From: Zeugodacus cucurbitae
Taxonomy: Eukaryota > Arthropoda > Insecta > Diptera > Tephritidae
Assembly (NCBI RefSeq): GCF_028554725.1
Contig: NC_071667.1
Location: forward strand, 17,591,501 to 17,655,500
Direction of reading: 5' to 3'
Length of the DNA: 64,000 nucleotides
A model generated the notes under the pieces. That model saw nothing but the letters and a program-made list of their open reading frames with translations, did not search any database and had not been told where the DNA came from. Of this stretch, positions 23,586 to 35,319 are shown one piece after another. Numbering within the stretch: the first letter of the stretch is position 1; each line of letters opens with the position of its first letter. The translations under genes and the position numbers were made by a program.

Positions 23586-24071
23586 TACATATTTAATAAT
23601 TTTATCTCCAGGCTCCAAAAAATGAAAATACAGGATTGCGATTGAAGACAAAATTGAACATTGAATATTGAAGACAACATGGGGCCTTAAAAATATACAT
23701 ATCTTTGTACGAACTCCGTTAACAGCAGGGTGCACAGTGGTTCCGCTTGTACGAGTATGAAGCCGCGGCAATAAATACTTCCCGATGAGATATAGCAATG
23801 AAATGTTCACCAAAAATCTAGAAAAATATTCTAAATATGTTATACAAAAATGAGCCACATCGAGCGACTATATCCTATAGCTTCCATAGGAACGATCGGG
23901 ACAAGTTATAATAATTTTGTTATTTTCGGTTTTAAACTTTGTCAATTTATTGTAATAACAGAGATATTAATATATGGAGGGGAAAAAGTCGTGGTTCACT
24001 CCGGCCCGCCCACTTCTTTACATATATACATATACAGCTCCTTAATAAGACATTTCTGTACATACACAAAA

Positions 24072-24545
24072 AACCTCGAGTTATAGAAATTTTCATTAAA
24101 ACATAAATTTTTCAAAAGGTTGTAAAGTATAGATTTACCCACAGTTTTAGTTAATTACTTCGCAAAAAGTTTTATGTACATACATACGTTAAAACAATTA
24201 TTCTGTAATTTTGTTCGTTGCAAATTGTATTGTTCGGCTCTTGACTTCTGTATCCCATGCCTTTGTTACAGGATTTATGAAATCCATTAGAGTAATATCA
24301 AATTTTTAGTTCGCCTCCATACCAATATAGGGACTTCTTTAAAATCCTGCCTCGATAGTAAAATTTTAAATTTTGATTATGCCTTGGTCGAAAAGTTCGA
24401 TTTATGGAAAGAAATTTGTATGAAATTTGACTTCTATTGCCAATTCAAGAGTTTGCATTATGAAGAACTTCGAGTTATAGAAGTTTGAGTTATGGAAGGA
24501 AATTTGTAAAAATTTGATTTCTAAACGCTGTTGCAATTACAAAAG
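24072..24545 (+). mobile_element. Degenerate copy of pogo/Tigger-like element 1
   Basis: Same order of blocks as 23142-23585: CTCGAGTTATAGAAATTTTC near the start, then TTACTTCGCAAAAAGTTTTA, and a block of TCGAGTTATAGAAG near the end. Terminal repeats are eroded. It lies in the same orientation as the first copy. Confidence 0.65.
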
Positions 24546-24559
24546 GGGCCTTGAAAGGT

Positions 24560-25040
24560 TATAGTACGATTTCGTCGATTTTTACACCGGCGATGCCACA
24601 TTCTAAATGTAGTATTCGTATGAGATGGACTTCAAAATTATGGTGTAAATATTGTGAACCGATTTCGCCAATTTTCAAACTGTAGTATTGGGAGGCAAAA
24701 AAAAAAATCGAGAACCGAATTTCGTTGGAATTGGTCGAGTAGTTCCTGAGATATGGTTTTTAACCCATAAGTGGACGTCGCCAGGCCCATTGTCCATTTT
24801 TTATGCCAAGTTTAATGCAGCTTTTCCGTACCATCTTTACGATAAAATGTATGGTTTGTGGTATTTTTCCTTACTGAATTAAAGCACTTTTAGTAGTCTT
24901 CAAGATAACATTTGTATGGGAGGTGAGCGTGGTTATAATCCGATTTTCTCCATTTTCATGCTGTATAATCAAGTGTTTAAAGGAGATATCTCCAGAAAAT
25001 TTGGTTGATATAACCTTGGTTGATATGACCTTGAAGAAAA
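24560..25040 (+). repeat. Internal fragment of the 'TCTCGCAA' dispersed family
   Basis: Contains GTCGAGTAGTTCCTGAGATA followed by TGGTTTTTAACCCATAAGTG, and later GGAGGTGAGCGTGGTTATAA. The same blocks occur in order in the near-complete copy at 40.1-41.4 kb. Both ends of the family are missing here. Confidence 0.7.
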
Positions 25041-25499
25041 AAATATGGAGTTAGTATATTGTAGATTATGCATATACATATCTGCAAATTTCTGCAGCAA
25101 ACTTTAACTTTTATATTAACTAAAGACAGCCACAAATACACTGGACAAAAAAGTCAAAGGAGAGGGAGAACACAACTACAACTTTAACTAAACATAATAA
25201 AGACGCGTACAAAAACAAGGAAAAGAAAAGCAATAATTAAAAAAAAAAACACAAATTAGCTTTTATTATTATTGGAACATAAAATATATACCTTCCACTT
25301 AAAATACATTTGAAATCATTGAAATTTAGGAACGTAAATATTCGACAGACCACTTTTTCCCCTTTAGTTGAGAAGTATTAGCTGCACTGTGAAAATGATT
25401 ATATTTTAATTTTAGAAAGTCCCATTAGATTTCCAGATAAAACTGTTTTACCATATAAAATTTTGGTCATTTTAGAGACAATTCGTTCACATTTTGTCA

Positions 25500-26030
25500 A
25501 AATATTTTGCTATCGATTTTTTGGTTTTTGCCTATGGGAGGAACCACTGTGGGGTGTCGAAAAGATATTATATACCAAATTTCATTGAAATCGGTTGAAA
25601 AGTTCCTGAGATATGGTTTCTGACTCAAAAGTGGTCGACCCCATGTCCATTTTCCATTTTATACTCTCGCAACAAAGTTGCTAAAGAGAGTATTATAGTT
25701 TTGTTCACATAATGGTTGTTTGTGGCACCCAGAAATAAAACAGTTAGGATGGGGTTATAAACATATCCGTCCGTCCGTCTGTCCGTCCAAGGGATAACTT
25801 AAGTAAAATTTAAAATATCTTGATGAGACTTTGTACACAACTTAGCCCTTCCTTACTTGCTTTTATAAAAATCTGAGTTCAGCTCTTTTCTGCTATAATG
25901 GTTGTTTATAAGGTGTGGTAATGGTCCGATTTCGCCGGTATGCAATAACCCTCTCATAGAGCCGAAGAATATATGTACCAATTTCATTAAGATATCTCAA
26001 GTTTTACTTAAGCTATGTGAAAGTCAACAT
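25500..26030. repeat. Rearranged 'TCTCGCAA' family fragments (copy B)
   Basis: Three pieces lie side by side. A plus-strand internal piece covers 25500-25655. A short minus-strand copy from about 25657 to 25880 holds both family ends, TATACTCTCGCAACAAAGTT and AGCCCTTCCTTACTTGC, brought close by internal deletion, with the CCGT run between. A plus-strand piece follows, ending near 26020. Reciprocal insertion or recombination between copies is likely. Confidence 0.65.
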
Positions 26031-26659
26031 TTTTTGTAGTTATTTATGGATAATGTACATAAAAGAACGCTCAGTTAGCCATTTAGCAGATAACGAAACG
26101 GAACGATTATATAAATTTTAGAGGATAAATAGCAAATGTAAAGAAATAATACAAATATAAGTGTGTGTTACATGACTATATATTATTTAATCCCTTTTCC
26201 GAATACGATCAACATCTTTTCGACCGAGATACTGGAAAAACGTTTATACATATAGGAAAGGCTGATCCGTTATTTCATTTAAGTATTTCTTAAGAAATTA
26301 GCTGATATGCTTTTGTAATTTTTTTAGCAGAATTGACACACAGCAAAGAAAAACAATAAACGCAAGTGCGTAGCAAGGACATCGCTAATGGGCGAGTATG
26401 AGTTAAATAATGACAGCTGAAAGTTTGGTCCTTTACTGACTTGCACATTACTATAGCAATTATAGAGTGCTACGAAAACAGCTTGAAATCAAATAAAGTC
26501 GGTAACGTAATCAAAAACAACAGATAATTACGCAGACAACTTTGGTATTTGTGCGAAGTGTGAAAATGCATTAGTTTGATTATGGTCCGGTTTGGCACGA
26601 TTATAGAACACGTGCGAGTTACTACATTTTTCTTTAAAAACAACCCGTGAAATTTAACG

Positions 26660-26800
26660 TTATACCTTCTAAATTTCCAAAACTCAAACTTTTATAACTC
26701 GAAGTTCTCCTTAACTTGGCAATAGAAGTCAAATTTCATACAAATTACGTTCTAACACTTGAATGCTCTCTAACTCGAAGTTCTTTTTTGTGGATTATGG
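26660..26800 (-). mobile_element. Fragment of pogo/Tigger-like element 1
   Basis: Holds ATAACTCGAAGTTCTCC, then GGCAATAGAAGTCAAATTTC, which match the reverse complement of the right half of the element at 23142-23585. No intact terminal repeats. Confidence 0.55.
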
Positions 26801-26919
26801 TGATTGATATTTCTATAAGATCCTCACTTTTTCAGAGTCTAGTCTTAAATGCTTCTATTTTTGGACTTCTACTTTATTTTACATACAAATGTTGAATATA
26901 TAACAATTCAATAAAGTAT

Positions 26920-27043
26920 TTTTATACTCTCGCAACAAAGTTGCTAGAGAGTATTATAGTTTTGTTCACATAACGGTTGTTTGTAACACCCAAAACTAAA
27001 CGAGTTAGATATAGGGTTATATATACCAAAGTGATCACACACA
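26920..27043 (-). repeat. 'TCTCGCAA' family copy C (3' end fragment)
   Basis: Minus orientation. It has TATACTCTCGCAACAAAGTT, the conserved ATTATAGTTTTGTTCACATA, then ACGAGTTAGATATAGGGTTA, and stops just before the CCGT run would begin. Confidence 0.75.
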
Positions 27044-28636
27044 CATACATTTCACTTATTCTTATCGCCACTTAGCAATGACTATTTGTTAACCAAAATG
27101 TGTGTATGTATGTAACCCAAAATTGATACTTAAACAGCAGCTTCTATAGCACTTGCATACATTTTTATACTCGCTCGCATGTGTAACATAGGATAATAAG
27201 TTAAACACCTGTCGCACAAATTTATGCTCTGACGCAAGAAAATGAAAATGAGTAAGACTTTAAAAGCCAGTTGTTTGACGCATCACAATCCTTTTATTTT
27301 ACCTGCTGTATTTAATGCTTCCTTCCTACGATCTCTCATATTTCTTCCATCTCTGCTCCACAGTAGTGCACAGTGTATGGAAGATGAAACGCATCTGCCA
27401 ATTTTCGGCATTGTAGACTTGTTGTTTATAACATGTGTCTGATTCATGCCAGACTCCTTTGTCCCAGCAGAAGAGTGATTGTGATCACATCATTTCAATA
27501 ACGACTTTCCAGGTATTAGCGACTTGATTCCGGTGTTTTCTATACAAAGGCATCAGCCATATCATAAGCTGAAACTTTATGTTATCATAACTAGCTTTAG
27601 TCTTTAACGAAGTACACTCATATCAGAAGAATCTTTCTTCGGACTATATAAAGTTTAAAGTCCATGGTCGGATAAAAATCAGGGTCCATCTGTGGGCAAC
27701 AGCTTTCCAACCGGTCGGTGAAGAAGAAACATATTTTCACATTTATACATTACAAAGTCTACAGACGTTCACTCTAGTATTAAGAACAACACATACTTGT
27801 AAATACTTGGCTAGAACAAGCAAAGGAAAAACGAAACTGGGAGCTTCCAAGAAACTTAACTATACTAGTTAAATTGCGATCAGTTGTTTTAAGAGTCTGC
27901 TACCAACTCTAAACTGGGCTATTTCAAAAAGTAATTCTTTATTAACATATGTTCGAGTATGTGTATTTATTAAAATAAACTTGCAAGTCCTTCTGCCGAA
28001 ATCTGCTTCGACTGATCAAGCCAAGAAACCAGTAACATGCTGCACATGTTGCCTTCTCATTGGCGGCTCCGAGTTGATTGTCTGCGGAAGTTCACTGGTC
28101 GTCAAAGAGGATTCTGTTGTTGGGTAACTAATGATCATTGTTGGTCATAAACTTGGTTTTAAGTCGTTTGCTTTTATATTTATTTTACTTTTTGTGGTTG
28201 TTTGGGTTTCCTGATATAAACGATTGCCGAAATACGCGGATGTCTGCCAATCGACAGCCTGCTGCAATTGTCAGCAGTGAGAAATTCAAAATGCGCATGT
28301 TTCCTCTTTTATCATGCAAGCTGCGATCTCGGGCAATCGTGTGAATTCAATAAATGAGTGGGAGATAATGGAGAAGGGGATGCGAATGCACACTACATGC
28401 AAACACAAATGTACCTATCTACATTCACATGTTTGTGGGCTTATAGACATGTATGGTTTTCTTCTTTTTGGGAGGTAAAAATATTGGTCCTATGAAAACT
28501 TTTGGGGCTCAAGTTTATATCAATATGAAGAAGGTCCTGTTACAATGAAATTAATCTTGTAAGGAGTGCTTCAAGGCATTATATCACTTATTGTAATTGG
28601 AGTAAAAGGCCTTCCTATAATGTCTAACATGATTAA
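27044..28636. other. Unannotated AT-rich stretch
   Basis: About 1.6 kb between repeat copies. Short open frames here have no recognisable domain. I see no inverted terminal repeats or RNA gene; it is probably old, decayed repeat or intergenic sequence. Confidence 0.5.
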
Positions 28637-29204
28637 AATAAGGAAGGAAAGGCTAAGTTCGGGTGCAACCTCTAGAATAACAAACATCATCATAAATAGT
28701 TTATGAGGGCTTAGATAATTTCTGCACCTATTTCACTCATTTTCACCACCCAGGTACACTATATCCATGAATATACGCTCACTTAATATCTTACTAATAT
28801 ATCTCATATATTACCGATACATGTGAAATAAAGCCCAGCGTATTTTTGAAAAACCTATAGTTAGGTATAAGGGAGCTAGGGGAAGGTATGACCAGGTTTT
28901 AATTATTTGTTATACAGAGACACACTCTCGTAGAAGAAAAAGATTCCATCTGCATTAAATTAAAATATCTGAGAAATTTATCAATAGTTTCGGTGAAAAA
29001 ATACCCGAGGCCTTGAAAAGTTATAGTCCAATTTTGTCAATTTTTCATGCTACATCTCAAATACAACATTTGGGTAAAGTTTTCCGGGGCCACTCCCACT
29101 TAACTTTATAGGTTTTTTATATCTTAGTTGTATGACTTATAAACAACCGTTATATGAACTAAACTATAATACTCTCTTAGGAACTTTGTTGCGAGAGTAT
29201 AAAA
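28637..29204 (+). repeat. 'TCTCGCAA' family copy D
   Basis: Plus orientation, with both ends: AGGAAAGGCTAAGTTCGGGT at the start and TTTGTTGCGAGAGTATAAAA at the end. The copy is internally deleted compared with the 1.3 kb copy at 40.1 kb and lacks the CGGA run. Confidence 0.75.
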
Positions 29205-29835
29205 ATCGTACACACTGTCTGCCAAAAGATAATTTTAATGTTCTCTAGTATTTATTATTTCTTATTATTTTACCTTTAATAATCATCTGAAATGAAATTA
29301 ACGTGGACCCGAAAGAATTATATAAATATTTTCGCATAAGAAATGTGCACCGATCATGGTTAACATCAATAAGACATTATTGGTATAGCTTTTGACATAA
29401 ATATTTATTTTTGTTTATACAAAATATTAAGGATATAGGTATAGATATACATATGTATCTATAATATATAAACATACATAGTACATATATATTTCATATA
29501 TATTTATATACCGAATATCTAAATATTTGCATTCTTATTTGTTTTTCGATCAAGCAAAACTCATTTTTGGCAACACAGAGACAGTTTTAATTATTTAACA
29601 ATGCTTATTTAAGATCGAGGCAAATATATAATTGACATTGAAACAGTCGAAAAACCAATAAAAATAACTTAAGCAATTGAAAGTTCGATTACGATATGAA
29701 AAGAAGCGAAAAAAAGGGGCATGATATATGTATTCTTTAAAAAATAAATAAAATAATAAATATTCGTAAGAAAGTAGCATAAACATGTTACTCTTTAAAA
29801 AAATTAAATTTAGTTGCTATCTACATATATTAAAC

Positions 29836-30148
29836 TAGAGGACCCGACAGACGTGGTTCTGCATGATATTTTAAGCTATTAATAAACATGTAATTGGATG
29901 GAAGATATCGTACACCGACAGTAGCGAGTTCCAAGTATATTGTAAATCATTTCACAATCAAAAACAACACTATAAAACATTAAACAAAAATTGTAAATCT
30001 AAAATTAATTTAATGCACTATTTAAATTGGATCGAATGGTGACCACAAAGTTTGTGGCACAAACCATTCTCGAATCCTCTTGAAAACACTCAAAAAAATT
30101 CATTCAAATCGGTCCAGCCGATTATGCATTTTATATATAAAGATTTGT
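29836..30148 (+). repeat. Unclassified dispersed repeat (LINE or SINE relic)
   Basis: Begins CTAGAGGACCCGACAGACGT and closes with CGGTCCAGCCGATTATGCAT followed by TTTATATATAAAGAT. I recall similar phrases in decayed repeats of several insect genomes. No coding sequence remains. The class is uncertain. Confidence 0.35.
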
Positions 30149-30174
30149 AAGCCAAAGAGTAATTTAGAATTGTA

Positions 30175-30920
30175 TTTAAGGTGCCCTTCTTTAGAATAGC
30201 CGGTACTATTTTCAAAATTTTTTTTTTTTCTTCATTCAAAGGAAAACATACAGGATTAGTTTGGAAATTTTCTCTTACTTACTTACTTTTACTGTTAATG
30301 CGGCTGTATGTAAATATGTATGAGCTACAGTTAGATCTACGAATCGGGGTAATACCAGATTAGCTAAGCTAGAGCTATTGATACGCAAAGAACAGTTGTA
30401 GATTAACTAGTAGCTTAAATTAAGCAAGACTATTTGAAAGCTACAGAATTATATTTATGAAAAAATTTTTGCAATTTTTTTGTCTTGTAAAATTTTGATG
30501 CATTCGATTAAATATGTAACAACAACGAAGCCGCTAACGAGTTTGGACAATATCAACAACAGGCAATGTTGAACTAACAGTCAAACTAACATTAATAAGA
30601 ACATGCTATGCATATCTATGTATGTATGTATGACTAAAGGTAAACTACAAAGTTGAGACAACAGAAATTCCTACAATCCCAGGCCTCAGCATGAAGCACA
30701 AGAGGAAAATAAAAATAAAAGGATCTCTTGCGTATATATGTACATACATCTGTCCTTTTATTTGAGAGGTTTTTGTTAGAAATTTGTATTTCTCGCTTGA
30801 CAGGAATCGAGTTGTTCTGCCCAGTCTAAAGATGATTTATTCCTCTCAGTGCTACAGTTTTGAATATGAATAATCAATCGTGCGATAAAACTTAAAATTA
30901 CAAAATTTTCGGTTTAACTA
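30175..30920 (+). repeat. Diverged direct duplication, copy 1
   Basis: Shares an ordered series of blocks with 34605-35318: TACAGGATTAGTTT, then GTAGATTAAC and TAGTAGCTTAA, GGTAAACTACAAA, AAGGATCTCTT, ATTTCTCGCT with ACAGGAAT, and AAAATTTTCGGTTT. Spacing is nearly preserved. Two copies of an unknown element and an old segmental duplication are both possible. Confidence 0.7.
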
Positions 30921-31670
30921 TTTTATTGCACTTTCAATATTAAATTTTTCAAATTACTTTTATATTTTTGCAAATATAGAATGCTGTTGTGAATGGCTAG
31001 ATCTGAGAAATTCTGTATCCAAGATAATCAGTATCTTATTCTCCTAGGCAATCGGTGCAACTTAGTCTTAGCGGTGCACATATATGTATATAGGTGCTTT
31101 CTCTCGAACTTCGACTATTTAGCACAACTATCGATGCTTAGAACTATCGTTGAATCCTATGCGTTTCAAGCCACCTTATCTTATATTATTATATTATTTT
31201 TTTGAGAACTTTCATTAACGCAAAATACACTCTGTAGTTTTACATACATACATAGATGATTTCTTAGATAGCACCTGCACACAGATCATGTAAAATCCGC
31301 GGTTATATTATATTATTCACATATTGCTCTCTCTGTAACATAATCTTCATCATCATTTTCAACAATTTAGTCATCTTTATGATATGTATGATGACAAGTT
31401 TGAAGTGTCTAACTGATTAATAATAGCATATTAAAGTGTTGTAAACCGGATTATAAAAATCTCATCAATTGGCAATCGTTTAAACGATCCAGCTGGAATT
31501 TATGCGAAATCAATTATAAAATAATTTCAACTAGTTACTGGTTAATGTGTGATTGTAATCTTCTGCGTTGGCTGTGACTATGGTAATTTGTTTCCTTCGG
31601 ACAGGTTCGCCTTTGATTTGAAGTTTAGCTAGCTGGAATAAAGAATAATCTAAAATCAATTGGTATGAGC

Positions 31671-31822
31671 ATTGTATGGTTTAGAGTTGTTGAACCAGTT
31701 GTAAGTTGAGTTGAAACCAGTGGATAATATTTGGCGTTATAGATGTATTGTATGGTTTAGAGTTGTTGAACCAGTTGTAAGTTGAGTTGAAACCAGTGGA
31801 TAATATTGGGCGTTATAGATGT
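31671..31822 (+). repeat. Perfect two-unit tandem duplication (76 bp)
   Basis: Two adjacent 76 bp units starting ATTGTATGGTTTAGAGTTGT differ at one base (TTTGG versus TTGGG). The near identity shows the duplication is recent relative to the decayed surroundings. Confidence 0.95.
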
Positions 31823-32110
31823 TCAATTAATTAATCGTAGAATGTCATTAAAATAATAAAAATAAAGATTGAAATTTACTTGGAGCAAACAGATTTCCGA
31901 TATGTAATTACTTATGTAAAACAAGAGAAATAACTATATTATCAGGAAGCCAAGAGACTTTGAGCAGGCTTCTGTTCGATTGGCTTGTATATTTTTACGT
32001 TAACCTACCAAAGGAAAGGCATATTCTAAAGGAGTTCCTTCGGCTCGTTGATGTTCTGCATGTTGTACTACCTTTGTTTGAGGATGGTAAGTACTAGTAA
32101 GTAAATATAA

Positions 32111-33126
32111 ACAAGTAAGGAAGGGCTAAGTTCGGGTGTAACCGAACATTTTATACTCTCGAAATTTATTTATTTAACTTTATTTATACTATATCATACA
32201 CAATTTGACCCACATATTCGTCATATATATTGTATAAAGTCCATTGAAAGTTGGAAACCATAATATTTGGTTAGAAGCATCGAGGTCCTCGTGTTTGATA
32301 TATGGGGCCTTAAAAACCTGTGGTCCGATTTCGGCGATTTTTAGAATGAGGCTGCCACACTATTAACATAGTATTTGTGCAAAGATCTGCACCGATATCT
32401 TCACTAGTGCTAACTTTATATATTGTAAAGTAAACGTTTCAGATTGTCTTCAAAGTTCTGGTATATAGGAAGTAGGCGTGGTTGTGAAGCGATTTGGCAT
32501 ATCATTGGGATGTAAGGAAACTATTACAAACCAAGTTTCATTGAAATCGGTCGAGTAGTTCCTGAGATATGGTTTTTGACCCATAAGTGGGCGACGCCAC
32601 GCCCATTTGGCTAAATGGCTAAAAAAACGACTGCAGAAAGTTGGGTTTATATAGCTCTATTGGTTTATGAGATATGTACAAAAAACTTAGTAGGGGGCGG
32701 GGCCACGCCCACTTCCCCAAAAAAATTACCTCCAAATATGCCCCTTCATAGTGCGATCCTTCATACCAAATTTCCATAGCTTTGTTTATGGCTTAGTTAT
32801 GGCACTTTATGTGTTTTCGCCATTTTGTGGGCGTGGCAGTGGTCCGATTTTGCTCATTTTCGAAAGCAACCTTCCTATGGTGCCAAGAAATAAGGATGCC
32901 AAGTTTCATCAAGATATCTTAATTTTTACTCAAGTTACAGCTTGCACAGACGGACGGACGGACGGACAGACAGACATTCGGATTTGAACTCCACTCTTCA
33001 CCCTGATCACTTTGGTATATATAACCCTATATCTAACTCGTTTAGTTTTGGGTGTTACAAACAACCGTTATGTGAACAAAACTATAATACTCTCTTTAGC
33101 AACATTTGTTGCGAGAGTATAAAAAA
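32111..33126 (+). repeat. 'TCTCGCAA' family copy E, near full length
   Basis: Starts ACAAGTAAGGAAGGGCTAAG, then TTCGGGTGTAACCGAACATT; ends GTTGCGAGAGTATAAAA. Inside are GGGGGCGGGGCCACGCCCAC and a run of GGAC units at about 32950-32970. The motif TTTTATACTCTCG near the 5' end is inverted as CGAGAGTATAAAA at the 3' end, forming sub-terminal inverted repeats. About 1.0 kb. No long reading frame. Confidence 0.85.
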
Positions 33127-33130
33127 ATTA

Positions 33131-33200
33131 AAAAACTAAGGAATAGCTAAGTTCAGGGTAGGCCAAAAATATTTATAATCTCTCAATTAGCTAAGAGCAA
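33131..33200 (+). repeat. Decayed 5' end of another 'TCTCGCAA' copy
   Basis: TAAGGAATAGCTAAGTTCAG and a later TTTATAATCTCTCAATT are a weakened version of the family 5' end, lying directly after copy E. Only the first 70 bases or so are recognisable. Confidence 0.5.
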
Positions 33201-33504
33201 ATACGAAGAAATTCGCAAATCAGTATATTATATACATGGAGGCTAGGGAGAATATTAAACCATTTAGAACCAGCCCATATTGTTATGAGGTATCAGGTAC
33301 TCTAGTAAATTTCCACCGATTTCAAACACCTCTGTTTATTTGATACTTGCAGTTTGAATCGTACATTATACTACTACTAGAAGCGAACTAGTTCACAAAA
33401 AAGCTTTTAGTGGTATTCATATTTGAGTAAAATTTGGCATTAGAAGGCTTCACCATACCTTTTGTTACCTTTGTTGTTTTTACAATGTACATACGCATGC
33501 TTTA

Positions 33505-34110
33505 TCCAGATTGAATAAGGAAGCGAAGCGTATGGGTCTGGTGGTGTCAGCGCATTCTCGTCTTGGCTCCCACTTCAATGTTGACAGTCACAACTTTGAA
33601 GTTGTAGATAATTTCGTCTATCTTGGAACCAACATTAACACCAATAACAATGCCAGCCTTGAAATCCAACGCACAATCACTCTTACCAACAGATGCTACT
33701 TTGGACTAAGTAGGCAATTGAAAAATAAAGTTCTCTCTCGACGAACAAAAAAAAAACTCTACAAGTCCCTCATCATTCCCGTACTGTTTTATGGTGCAGA
33801 AGCGTGGACGGTGTCAACATGCGATGAGACGGCACTAGGAGTTTTCGAGAGAAAGGTTTTGCGGAAGATTTACGGATTGGGAGCGGCGAATACCGCAGAC
33901 GATGCAACGATGAGCTGTATGCATTACATGTAAGTGACATTGACATATTTCAGCGAATGAAAATACAGCGGGTACGATGGCTAGGTCATGTTGTTCGAAT
34001 AAAAGTACTTTAATGCAGTACTTGCTGTTTGTAGCCGAGGAAGAGGAAGACCTCCACTCCGTTGGAAAGACAAAGTGGAGAAGGACCTGTCTGTAACTCG
34101 TTGTATAACC
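33505..34110 (+). pseudogene. Decayed LINE reverse transcriptase (ORF2 3' part)
   Basis: The frame from 33511 to about 33930 encodes the region downstream of the reverse transcriptase core of insect non-LTR elements: NFVYLGTNINTNNNASLEIQ, RTITLTNRCYFGLSRQLKNK, LSRRTKKKLYKSLIIPVLFY, GAEAWT and FERKVLRKIYG. After a stop and frame changes the family continues in shifted frames near 33950-34100, with RWLGHVV and RGRGRPPLRWKDKVEKDLS. The catalytic core upstream is absent, so this is a 5'-truncated, frameshifted relic with no function expected. I cannot fix the clade. Confidence 0.85.
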
Positions 34111-34329
34111 ACGTAAGCGGTTCTTACGCCAGTTAAGAAAAATAAGACAAAATCGTACGAACATACATTATATGCATGTATCAAGATAGTGTTTTCTAAA
34201 GGGAACATATTTCTCTCAAATCAAAACACTTTCTTGATATACTGCTTGCATATATGCATATAACAAATATCCCAAATGTATTTCAATAAATTTTTTTAAA
34301 TATGCACTTAAATCCTTTTCGAAGTCGCA

Positions 34330-34635
34330 TTACACATGATTTGTAAAGACTTCCTGTGCTTTCGGCTTGCAAGCCGAAATTCGATATTTTTCATATTTGT
34401 GTGTTTCTTCGATACGAGTAGATTTCTTTTTCGGATGCCCAAAATCGTATACAAGTATGCTGTATAGTAATTTGTCTGCATTGTTTTCGTAACGATTTTT
34501 TATTCGTTTAACTTGTTTTCTTCCACTTTCTTGCACAACATCCATAAATATGCATGGATTCTGCAAAGAATTCCCGTCAGGCAGGTTTAGAATTTTATTT
34601 AACGTGTACGTGTCCTTCTTTAGAAACCGGTTCAT
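34330..34635 (-). other. Open frame of 101 aa, unknown
   Basis: Starts at an ATG (MNRFLKKDTYTLNKILNLPD) and ends at a stop, rich in Lys, Arg, Asn and Glu. The N-terminal 18 codons overlap the start of the duplicated segment, and the other copy retains a related reading (ILKKGTLNTILN) without an ATG. It may be a transposon remnant or a chance frame; no family recognised. Confidence 0.25.
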
Positions 34636-35318
34636 ATTAGCTAAATTCGTACTATATTGAAAATATTTTTGTTTCCATTCAAACCAAAGCGTACAGGATT
34701 AGTTTAGAAATTGTTTCCAAGAATTCACAAACTGTACGTTTGCATGTCCATATGAATCTGTGGTTCATATGTATGTATGTATGTTGATATGTATGTCAGA
34801 AAGACAGGTATGTAGATCGACGACTCGGGATAATATGAGATTAAGACTATTGATAATCAATGAGCAGCTGTAGATTAACAAGTAGCTTAAGTTAAGGAAA
34901 ATATTTCGAACACACAGATTTCTTGCAAATTTTATTTTTCTTGCAAAATTTCAATGCATTCATTTGTTAGAACGTTAGAAAGTGCGCAACACCAACAAAG
35001 TTACATTCCAGTTTGGAAAAGATCAACAACAGCCAACAATGGTAAACTACAAATGTGAGACAACAAATATTCGTACAAACCAAACAACATCAAAAACGAA
35101 AAAAAACACGGGAGGAGAAGGAACACAAAAGGATCTCTTTGCGAATGTACATCTGCATTTTGCTGTGAAAGGTTTTTGCTCGAAATTTGCATTTCTCGCT
35201 CAACAGGAATTGAGTTGTACTGCGTGGACTTACGTTTTTGTATTTTATTAAACAATAAGAATTATCCTGCTTGTGATAAAATTTAGAATTGCAAAATTTT
35301 CGGTTTTACCAGCGAACA
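34605..35318 (+). repeat. Diverged direct duplication, copy 2
   Basis: Partner of 30175-30920, about 4.4 kb downstream in the same orientation, with the same block order. A further short match (ACTACC, then TTGTTTGA and TAAGTAC) near 32070 and 36615 keeps a similar offset, so the duplicated tract may once have been about 2 kb long. Confidence 0.7.
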
Positions 35319-35319
35319 A

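Noticed and set aside
32945..32975. GGAC run considered as a CRISPR-like or functional microsatellite array
   Set aside because: It recurs at the same place in every longer copy of the dispersed family, so it is an internal part of that repeat.
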